DNA from: an uncultured Opitutales bacterium | GTDB taxonomy: Bacteria > Verrucomicrobiota > Verrucomicrobiia > Opitutales > Intestinicryptomonadaceae | Length of the DNA stretch: 33,092 bases | Direction of reading: 5' to 3' | Assembly (NCBI GenBank): GCA_900548275.1 | Contig: URJY01000025.1 | Coordinates: 1-33,092 of the forward strand | Shown: piece by piece, positions 1-5,774 of the stretch | How positions within the stretch are numbered: position 1 is the first letter of the stretch | How the letters are laid out: every line of letters starts with the position of its first letter | Notes under the pieces: model-generated | Seen by the model: only the letters and a program-made list of their open reading frames with translations | What the model was told of the DNA's origin: nothing | The model's database searches: none | Translations under genes and position numbers: made by a program

Positions 1-22
1 GTCAGATGTGTATAAGAGACAG
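1..22. other. Residual Nextera transposase adapter (sequencing artefact)
   Basis: The window opens with the 19-base Tn5 mosaic end AGATGTGTATAAGAGACAG at positions 4-22, preceded by GTC. This matches the 3' end of the standard Nextera read-1 adapter, which ends CGTC followed by the mosaic end. It is library-preparation sequence that survived trimming, not genomic DNA. Genomic sequence begins at about base 23, and the contig edge is therefore technical. Confidence 0.96.
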
Positions 23-44
23 CTCAAATCTTTCTCAACAAACG

Positions 45-60
45 GCAAATTGCAATTTGC
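45..60. promoter_or_regulatory. 16-bp perfect palindrome upstream of the first gene
   Basis: GCAAATTGCAATTTGC reads the same on both strands. It lies about 34 bp upstream of a candidate -35 box and is AT-rich compared with the surrounding genes. A dimeric regulator site is plausible, but no regulator gene is adjacent and the function is inferred from symmetry alone. Confidence 0.35.
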
Positions 61-93
61 GAATTTTCAACAACATAAAATGCGAAAATATTC

Positions 94-122
94 TTGACCA
101 AAATGTCGTTCGGGCGTTAAAT
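94..122 (+). promoter_or_regulatory. Candidate sigma-70-type promoter of the surface-protein gene
   Basis: TTGACC (94-99) is followed after 17 bp by TTAAAT (117-122), which gives near-consensus -35 and -10 boxes at ideal spacing. The start codon is about 35 bp downstream of the -10 box. This is one of the few AT-rich stretches in the left part of the window. No transcript data support it. Confidence 0.4.
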
Positions 123-157
123 GAAAGCCTAACATAAAAATTATATTGGTATTATCT

Positions 158-1672
158 ATGAAGAAAACGCTACTATATACATTCTGCTTGGCAGCCTTTG
201 CGGCAACGGCAGGCGCGGAAACCTACACGGTAACGGCAGCCGCCGACTGCAGTGTTGGAAACAGAACAAACATCGACGCGACAAAAGCGGCGGGCAACGA
301 CCTCATTTTGGATACGTCGCTTGCCCCCGCCCCCTCCGACCCATCGGCGGGATACAAGACGGGTTATTACAATGTTAACGGCACTACGCCCACAATCACT
401 TCGGTTAAGGCGACCGACGGCGAAGCTCTCGGCTATGCGAACATCCGCAGCAGCCTGACGATAGGTGTGAACACCTCCGCGGCGGCAACTGCGATGGATA
501 CAAAGGGCTTCACGCAGACCTTGGGCACGCTGACGGTAACAAATTCGAGTGCCGACTACAAAAACACCAATATGAAGTTGGTCGCAACAGACTATTTCAA
601 CGTCGACAATGACACGAAAGGTCCTTCGAGTCAGGATGCCCTCTTCACGCACTACAACGGCACGCTTGCGGCGAAGAGCGTAAATGTAGGCGTTAATGCG
701 GGAAGTGGCTATACATCAAAGCTGACTATAGCGGCTGATTCGCGCCTCCGTTGGGACGGCACCGCAATGACAATCGGCAGCAAAAGTTCGGGCTCGGGTG
801 AATTGAATGTAAACGGCACTCTCAATGTCGGCGGTTCGATATATATTGACAAGCAGGGTTCGCTCAATGTCGCCGAAGGCGCGACGCTCGTAATGAACAA
901 CATGGGGCTGAACATATATTCGACGAATGCGCAAATCAACGGCGCACTCAATATGTCGGCGGGAAGCGGCATCTACATCAGAGCGAACTCGTCGCTCGTA
1001 ATGGGCGAAAACGCCACTTTCGCATCTTCGGGTCAGCTCTTTAATTTCAAGAACTACGGCTCGTTCGTATACAATCACGTCAATACGTCGGACAAGCACT
1101 TGATGCTCAGAAAGACGAATGTACTGTACGCGGGTTCGACAACGACGGTTGTGGGACGCATCGATATGGCGGGCTACGACGCGGGAAGCTACGGCATCCA
1201 GAAATCGACTCTCGAAATCCAAAGCGGCGCAACGATGACAATCAAGAATGCCGACTCGAGCAACCGCGACGCAAAGTATATGCTCTGGGGCAACACGCAG
1301 ACCGACCTCAGACAGGAAGACGCCATCAAGGACGAAAACGGCAAGGGCGTCCGTCTGGCTTCGCTCAGCAACTTCAAAGACAGCGGTAATGTCGTAAACA
1401 TCTACGCAAAGCAGACGTTCAAGGACACTTTCGGGATGGTCGCAACAATCGGCTCGGCGCAGAACGTGGTCTTCAGCGAAAACGTCTTCACGAACGAAAC
1501 GAAGCGCGAAACGCCGCGCGACTACAGAAACAGCTTCTTCGTGATGTCGTCGTCGGACGTGAAAATCGTGGGCAACAAGTTCGAAAAATCGAACCTTGCG
1601 CCGAATCCGCGGGTTGTGTACGACTCGTCGGACACGGAAAAAATCGTGGTGAGAAAAAACACCGTAAAATAA
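158..1672 (+). CDS. Secreted beta-strand-repeat (autotransporter-passenger-like) surface protein
   Basis: This is a 504-residue protein with an N-terminal signal peptide (MKKTLLYTFCLAAFAATAGA, predicted cleavage near AGA-E). The ATG at 158 is chosen over an in-frame TTG at 146 because it begins exactly at the Lys-rich signal-peptide head. The mature part is rich in Asn, Gly, Ser and Thr, with short strand-turn units of the type L-N-V/M-x-x-G-S-x-x-I (about residues 215-300). This is the pattern of right-handed beta-helix passengers of autotransporters. No C-terminal beta-barrel, LPXTG, PEP-CTERM or other anchor is visible; the protein ends in a charged tail (KIVVRKNTVK). A surface or secreted structural role is likely, but the ligand or substrate is unknown. 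The gene ends only 19 bp before the KAS III gene, so the two may be cotranscribed. Confidence 0.75.
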   Translation: MKKTLLYTFCLAAFAATAGAETYTVTAAADCSVGNRTNIDATKAAGNDLILDTSLAPAPSDPSAGYKTGYYNVNGTTPTITSVKATDGEALGYANIRSSLTIGVNTSAAATAMDTKGFTQTLGTLTVTNSSADYKNTNMKLVATDYFNVDNDTKGPSSQDALFTHYNGTLAAKSVNVGVNAGSGYTSKLTIAADSRLRWDGTAMTIGSKSSGSGELNVNGTLNVGGSIYIDKQGSLNVAEGATLVMNNMGLNIYSTNAQINGALNMSAGSGIYIRANSSLVMGENATFASSGQLFNFKNYGSFVYNHVNTSDKHLMLRKTNVLYAGSTTTVVGRIDMAGYDAGSYGIQKSTLEIQSGATMTIKNADSSNRDAKYMLWGNTQTDLRQEDAIKDENGKGVRLASLSNFKDSGNVVNIYAKQTFKDTFGMVATIGSAQNVVFSENVFTNETKRETPRDYRNSFFVMSSSDVKIVGNKFEKSNLAPNPRVVYDSSDTEKIVVRKNTVK

Positions 1673-1691
1673 CATTGCGAAACAAAAAACG

Positions 1692-2771
1692 ATGAACGCG
1701 GCAATCACGGCAATCGCATACGCCACGGGCGAAAACAGGTTCACGCACGAAATGCTGCGCGAACGCTTCGGCGCGGAGACGGCGGACAAAATCGCCGAGA
1801 TGTCGGGGATTTGGCAGCGGCGGGTTGTGGATTCGAAAACGTGCGCGTCGGACTTGGCGAAAAAGGCGGTGCGGCTTCTCGCGGACGGCGGGCTTGCCGC
1901 GCCAGAAGACTTCGACCTGCTGGTTTTCGCAACCCAGACGCCCGACTACGCGATGCCCTCGACCGCCTGCATTATGCAGGACAGGCTCGGGCTGCGCAAA
2001 GGCTGCGCGGCGTTCGACGTGAACTTGGGGTGTTCGCAATTCCCCTACTCGCTCGCAACGGCGGCGGCGTGGATAAATTCGGGGCTTGCAAAGAAAGCCC
2101 TCGTGATAACCGCCGACACCCCGTCGCGGCTCATCCACCCGCTCGACAAAAGCGCGGTGTCGCTTTTCGGCGACGCGGCGGCGGCGGCGGTCGTCGAACG
2201 CGCGGACGAAAATTCGGTTGTCGATTTCGATTTCGGCACGAACGGCGCGGGGTTCGCCGATTTAATCTGCCCCGCTTCGGGTATGCGCAAGCCGCCCGAG
2301 CCTGCGGATTTCGTCGAATACCGCGACGAGAACGGGAACGTGCGCACGAACGCGAATATGAAAATCGACGGGCTGAAGATTTTCGCGTTCGCCTACAAAA
2401 CCGTTCCGCAGACCGTAAACAGGCTGCTCGAAAAAAACGGTCTGACGGTCGGCGACATCGACCTTTTCGTGTTCCATCAGGCGGGCGAAATGATTGTGTC
2501 GGCGGCGGCAAAGCGTCTGAAAATTCCGCGCTCGAAACTCTATTTTAAAATGCACGACATCGGCAACTGCGGCGGCGCGAGCGTGCCGATTGCCCTTGCC
2601 GACGCGGCGGCGCACGGCGCGCTGAAGGCGGGGATGAAGGTTGTCGTCTGCGCGTTCGGCGTGGGTCTTTCGTGGGGATCGGCGTTGATAAACTGGAGCG
2701 GCGCATTCAGGGGCGCGACGACTTCCGACGACTATTCGGACTCGCCCGCAAAGCCGCAATCGCAAATGTAG
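1692..2771 (+). CDS. 3-oxoacyl-ACP synthase III (FabH/KAS III family)
   Basis: This 359-residue thiolase-fold enzyme is predicted to condense an acyl-CoA starter (or similar) with malonyl-ACP. The KAS III catalytic triad is intact: Cys114 in VNLGCSQF, His262 in FVFHQAG and Asn292 in DIGNCGGAS. The oxyanion-loop region GVGLSWGSA is near residues 323-331. Its length is slightly above the usual 310-340, with a hydrophilic C-terminal tail after about 335. It sits at the edge of a type II polyene-like cluster and converges on the FabG-type reductase gene 37 bp away, so a starter-forming role for that pathway is inferred rather than housekeeping FabH. DarB-type synthases of dialkylresorcinol pathways share this fold, but no aromatase partner is visible. 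No clear Shine-Dalgarno site precedes it; coupling to the upstream gene is possible. Confidence 0.88.
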   Translation: MNAAITAIAYATGENRFTHEMLRERFGAETADKIAEMSGIWQRRVVDSKTCASDLAKKAVRLLADGGLAAPEDFDLLVFATQTPDYAMPSTACIMQDRLGLRKGCAAFDVNLGCSQFPYSLATAAAWINSGLAKKALVITADTPSRLIHPLDKSAVSLFGDAAAAAVVERADENSVVDFDFGTNGAGFADLICPASGMRKPPEPADFVEYRDENGNVRTNANMKIDGLKIFAFAYKTVPQTVNRLLEKNGLTVGDIDLFVFHQAGEMIVSAAAKRLKIPRSKLYFKMHDIGNCGGASVPIALADAAAHGALKAGMKVVVCAFGVGLSWGSALINWSGAFRGATTSDDYSDSPAKPQSQM

Positions 2772-2808
2772 GCGCGGCGGCGCACGGCGTTTTGCGGCGG
2801 GCGAAAAA

Positions 2809-3567
2809 TCAGAAGCAGCCTGTCAAACCGCCGTCCACGACTATCGTCTGCCCCGTGATGTACGACGACGCGTCGGAAGCCAGAAATGCGACGACTTCGG
2901 CGACTTCTTCGGCGCGTCCGAAACGGCCGAGCGCAATCGAATCTTTGTAGCGTTGCGAAAGCTGGCGCGGAATTTTCGCCGTCATATCGGTCTCGATAAA
3001 ACCGGGGCAAACGGCGTTGGAACGCACGCCCTTGCGCCCGAGCTCGGCCGCCAACGCGCGCGAAAATGCGCAGAGCGCGCCCTTGCTCGCCGCGTAGTTG
3101 GTCTGCCCCGAAATGCCGACAAGTGCCGCGGCGGACGAGACGAAAATTATTGAACCCGACTTTTGCGAAAACATTTTTTTCGCCGCAAGTTTTGTCCAAC
3201 GGTACGCGCCGACGGCGTTCGTTTCGAGCACCGAAGTAAAGTCGGAATCGGGCTGCGTGATGATGAAGCCGTCTTTTGTGATTCCCGCGTTGTTTACCAG
3301 AATGTCGAGCCGGTCGGCGGCGGAAAAAATTTCGCCGAAAGTGCGGTCGATTGCGGCGGGGTCGGTTTGGTCGCATTTGAACGCGGTCGCCCCGCTCTCC
3401 GCCGCCGTGCGCGACGCAGCTTCATCGTTCGATGCGTAGGTAAAAAACACGCGCGCTCCCAAGGCGCAAAGTTTCGAGACGACTGCCGCGCCGATTCCGC
3501 GCGAGCCGCCCGTTATGAGTGCCGTTTTGCCCTCGAGAGGCATTCCGACTGAAAATGACGACGACAT
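2809..3567 (-). CDS. fabG: 3-oxoacyl-ACP reductase (FabG-type SDR)
   Basis: This 252-residue classical short-chain dehydrogenase/reductase is predicted to reduce 3-oxoacyl-ACP to 3-hydroxyacyl-ACP with NADPH. Visible features are the cofactor loop TGGSRGIG (19-26), NNAG (92-95), catalytic Ser145 in FVSSA, Tyr158 and Lys162 in YAASK, and a C-terminal VDGG segment. The ATG at 3567 is preceded by a strong GGAGG ribosome-binding site at 3573-3577; a much longer open frame upstream is a shadow of the next gene. It is the last gene of a leftward operon (ACP, GcvT-like, reductase). In an APE-like pathway this would be the ketoreductase, the counterpart of ApeQ. The gene symbol reflects family membership; the pathway-specific role is inferred from context. 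Confidence 0.9.
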   Translation of the reverse strand: MSSSFSVGMPLEGKTALITGGSRGIGAAVVSKLCALGARVFFTYASNDEAASRTAAESGATAFKCDQTDPAAIDRTFGEIFSAADRLDILVNNAGITKDGFIITQPDSDFTSVLETNAVGAYRWTKLAAKKMFSQKSGSIIFVSSAAALVGISGQTNYAASKGALCAFSRALAAELGRKGVRSNAVCPGFIETDMTAKIPRQLSQRYKDSIALGRFGRAEEVAEVVAFLASDASSYITGQTIVVDGGLTGCF

Positions 3568-3572
3568 AATAG

Positions 3573-3577
3573 CCTCC
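3573..3577 (-). promoter_or_regulatory. Strong ribosome-binding site deciding the reductase start
   Basis: GGAGG on the minus strand, about 5-6 nt before the ATG at 3567, is one of the few near-perfect Shine-Dalgarno sites in this window. It fixes the reductase start and argues against reading the 613-codon open frame as one fused protein. Confidence 0.7.
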
Positions 3578-3599
3578 GATTTTTTGCGCAATCCGCGGG

Positions 3600-4676
3600 T
3601 TATTCCTCCATTCCGCGCTCGAGACTCGCCGCAAAGACGAACGGGCGCGAGACGGTTGAAACGGTTGCGGGGGAATCGGGTGAAAGCGAAAAGTCGAAGC
3701 CCGAAACGGCGTAGTCTTTGGAAAACAATCCAAGTCCGATGTTCGCCGAAAGCGTCGGACTTTCCGCCGAAACGACGACTTCGCCGACTTTCTCCGAACC
3801 GTCGAAAATCTCCGTGCCTGCGGGGAGTGCGCCCGAAGTTTTCAACCCCACAAGAGCGCGTTCGACGCCCGCTGCGCGCTTTGCGAAAACCGCCTCCGAG
3901 CCGTCGAACGATTCCTTGTCGAAATCGACCATCCACTGAAGCCCGAGCTCGAGCGGGCAGCCGATTTTTGCGCCCTCGGCGTAGACGTTGAAGAAGTTGC
4001 CCTCGAGCCGCGCGATTGCGTGCGCGGCGAAGCCGCAGACCGTTCCGCCGACAGATTCGAGCGATTCCGAAATCTTTCCGCAAAGGCTTTCGGCAACCGA
4101 CGCGGGAGCGAGGAACTGGTAGCCGAACTCGCCCGTTCTGCCGTTGCGCATAAGGAATACGTCCGCGCTGTCGAAGTCGTACTTTTCGACGGACAGCACA
4201 GAAAGGTCCAGGATGTCCGCACCGAAAACGTCGCGCGCCACGCGCCACGCGAGGGGCCCGTCGACCGAAAGCAAAACGCGGTCGGCGGTTTTGTCGGACT
4301 CGGCGGAATCGGCAAGCGGCGAAACCGCGGCGTCGGAGAGCGGCTCGCAAACCGCGACAACTTTGTCGGCGGCGTTTGCCACAAACGCTTCGGCGGCGAC
4401 GCGCCCGCCGCCGTCTGCAAGGAACGTGTCGATTATCCTGCCGTAGCGCAGCTTGAGAATGTTGGCGGCAAGTTTTGTGTCGAGAAAGTCGATTCCGTCG
4501 GACTCGTCGTATTCGAAAATTTTCGAGAACGAAAAGTCGCAGAGAGCGGCGGTCGTGCGGAGGGCGTTTAGTTCGCGCCGTACGTCGCCGAAATCGGCAA
4601 CGCACTGTGCGCCGCCGAGCGTGCCGAAGTTCGCGCCCGAAGACACCCATTTGTCTTTTAAAATCAGTTCGCGCAT
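3600..4676 (-). CDS. GcvT-like (aminomethyltransferase/YgfZ fold) protein, probably non-canonical
   Basis: This 358-residue protein has the layout of the glycine-cleavage T-protein fold. It has an early CDFSFSKIF block (46-54, cf. the family D-L-S segment), LRYGRIIDTFLADGGG (76-91), NGRTGEFGYQF (cf. the family TGE-GyE motif), IARLEGNFF (cf. LRLEAG) and LGLQWMVDFDKESFDG (cf. LgwaV--K-dF-G). By-eye alignment places Ala94-Ala95 where T-proteins carry the Asp-Asp pair after the Gly-Gly turn, which includes the catalytic aspartate, so ordinary aminomethyl transfer is doubtful. The ATG at 4676 has AAGGA upstream and overlaps the ACP gene by 13 bp, so the two are translationally coupled. No GcvH, GcvP or lipoate genes are near. 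Folate-dependent one-carbon transfer to an ACP-bound chain, or a binding or scaffold role, are possible; neither is proven. Confidence 0.78.
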   Translation of the reverse strand: MRELILKDKWVSSGANFGTLGGAQCVADFGDVRRELNALRTTAALCDFSFSKIFEYDESDGIDFLDTKLAANILKLRYGRIIDTFLADGGGRVAAEAFVANAADKVVAVCEPLSDAAVSPLADSAESDKTADRVLLSVDGPLAWRVARDVFGADILDLSVLSVEKYDFDSADVFLMRNGRTGEFGYQFLAPASVAESLCGKISESLESVGGTVCGFAAHAIARLEGNFFNVYAEGAKIGCPLELGLQWMVDFDKESFDGSEAVFAKRAAGVERALVGLKTSGALPAGTEIFDGSEKVGEVVVSAESPTLSANIGLGLFSKDYAVSGFDFSLSPDSPATVSTVSRPFVFAASLERGMEE

Positions 4677-4954
4677 TGTACGTCCTTTTGCGAAATTATG
4701 TAGTCTACGAGTGTGTTGAGCGAGCGCAAAACGCCGACGGAATTTTCGGGCATCTTGACCGAAAAATTGTTTTCCACGCACAGGACAATCTCGAGGATGT
4801 CGAGCGAGTCAAGCCCCAAGCCCGAACCTATCAGCGAAACATCGTCCGACAGGTCGTCGGGCGAATACGGAATGTCGAGGTTTTCGACAAGTTTCTCCTT
4901 GAGCGTTCGGCAGATTTGCCTGCGCATTTGCAGTCTGTTTTTATCGACGGACAT
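4664..4954 (-). CDS. Acyl carrier protein (first of two)
   Basis: This 96-residue carrier protein has the phosphopantetheine attachment motif LGLDSLDILEIV, with Ser50 as the modified residue, in the expected four-helix ACP context. It is acidic in the middle (SPDDLSDDVS) as usual. It would tether growing acyl chains for the synthases and reductase of the cluster. The ATG at 4954 is preceded only by an A/G-rich AAAGAAAG stretch. It is the first gene of the leftward operon and its 3' end overlaps the GcvT-like gene. A second ACP (9056-9319) lies in the divergent operon. APE-type clusters also commonly carry two ACPs (ApeE/ApeF). The short Cys-containing tail (VQCAN) is not a known functional signal. 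Confidence 0.9.
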   Translation of the reverse strand: MSVDKNRLQMRRQICRTLKEKLVENLDIPYSPDDLSDDVSLIGSGLGLDSLDILEIVLCVENNFSVKMPENSVGVLRSLNTLVDYIISQKDVQCAN

Positions 4955-5023
4955 TTCTTTCTTTTGGTTTGTATAAACGGCACGTTTCTGCAAATCTTGC
5001 GACTTACAAAATATTAACACTCT

Positions 5024-5036
5024 GGCGGAATCCGCC
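5024..5036. promoter_or_regulatory. Palindrome in the divergent promoter region of the polyene-like cluster
   Basis: GGCGGA-A-TCCGCC has 6-bp arms around one base, inside the 109-bp spacer between the leftward ACP operon and the rightward glycosyltransferase operon. Both operons must be transcribed from this spacer, so a shared operator is possible. No convincing -35/-10 pair could be placed with confidence, and GC-rich symmetry may be fortuitous. Confidence 0.3.
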
Positions 5037-5063
5037 CCCCATTTCAAGAGCAAAGCTCGAAGT

Positions 5064-5774
5064 ATGAAAATTTGCGTCGCAATACCCACGTACAACCACA
5101 CCGAAAAGCTCGGCGGAATCGTCGCGGCGTTGCCGCGCGGCGTCTGCGCCGTGGTCGTGGACGACGGTTCGAATCCCCCCGTAAAAATCGGGGGGGGAAA
5201 CGTGCGGCTTTTGCGCTTCGACAAAAACAGGGGCAAGGCGGAGGCGTTGAAGGCGGCGTTTGGATTCGCGAAGGAACTCGGATTCACGCACGCCGTCACG
5301 ATGGACGCCGACGGACAGCACCCGCCGTCCGCCCTGCCCGACTTCGCCGCCGCCGCCGAAAAATCGCCCGACAAAATAATCGTGGGCGTGCGCGATTTCG
5401 ACGCGCCGAATGTTCCGCCGAAGCGTAGGTTCCTCAATAAATTCTCCAACTTCTGGTTCGAACGCGAGACGGGCGAAAGGCTCGGCGACACGCAGTGCGG
5501 CTTCCGCTGCTATCCGCTTGCGCAGGTCGAAAGGCTCGCGCTCGACTTCGGCGGATTCGTGTTCGAGGTCGAACTTCTGGTAAAGGCGGCGTGGGCGGGA
5601 ATCGGCTTCGAACAGGTCGCGATTCCGACAATCTACGACGAAAGCACCGTGGGCGGTTCGCATTACAAGCCGTTCTCCGACACGCTCAAATTCACGCTGA
5701 TGAACACAAAACTCTACTTCCAGTCGCTGCTGCTTCCGCGCGGCGCGCTGAAAAAAATCGCGCTCAAAAAATGA
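5064..5774 (+). CDS. Family 2 glycosyltransferase (ApeJ/dolichol-P-mannose synthase-like)
   Basis: This 236-residue GT-A enzyme has no C-terminal membrane domain. Visible motifs are the N-terminal nucleotide-sugar strand ICVAIPTYNH (3-12), VVDDGSNP (31-38) and the metal-binding DADGQHPP (81-88). It is predicted to transfer a sugar from a nucleotide-sugar donor to a lipid or polyene acceptor at the cytoplasmic membrane. It starts the rightward operon, and its stop overlaps the exporter start (ATGA). APE clusters contain an equivalent glycosyltransferase (ApeJ), which supports decoration of the polyene product, but the donor sugar cannot be read from the sequence. An internal C6...G8 inverted tract (5175-5197) lies in codons 38-45. 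Confidence 0.88.
   Translation: MKICVAIPTYNHTEKLGGIVAALPRGVCAVVVDDGSNPPVKIGGGNVRLLRFDKNRGKAEALKAAFGFAKELGFTHAVTMDADGQHPPSALPDFAAAAEKSPDKIIVGVRDFDAPNVPPKRRFLNKFSNFWFERETGERLGDTQCGFRCYPLAQVERLALDFGGFVFEVELLVKAAWAGIGFEQVAIPTIYDESTVGGSHYKPFSDTLKFTLMNTKLYFQSLLLPRGALKKIALKK
5175..5197 (+). repeat. C6 and G8 homopolymer tracts forming an inverted repeat inside the glycosyltransferase gene
   Basis: Six C (5175-5180) and eight G (5190-5197) face each other across about 9 bases within the coding frame and encode PPVKIGGG. A G8 run is long enough for slipped-strand mispairing and can also foul sequencing. The present length keeps the frame open. Confidence 0.6.

Noticed and set aside
1..22. Mosaic end read as a Tn5-type transposon terminus
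   Set aside because: No transposase or matching inverted end is present and the preceding bases match the Nextera adapter, so it is a library artefact.
716..1789. A 357-codon frame antisense to the surface-protein gene with a hydrophobic start
   Set aside because: No family resemblance after the first span, and it would overlap the start of the KAS III gene. The plus-strand protein has a clear signal peptide and repeats.
2809..4650. A single 613-codon minus-strand frame that could be read as a large protein with a C-terminal reductase
   Set aside because: The first 361 codons are Arg-rich, low-complexity and antisense or out of frame to the GcvT-like gene. The reductase has its own GGAGG site and start at 3567.
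5495..5770. Upstream extension of the exporter frame by 92 codons
   Set aside because: It overlaps the glycosyltransferase in another frame, is Arg-rich, and the ATGA overlap at 5771 gives a start at the expected distance from the first membrane span.
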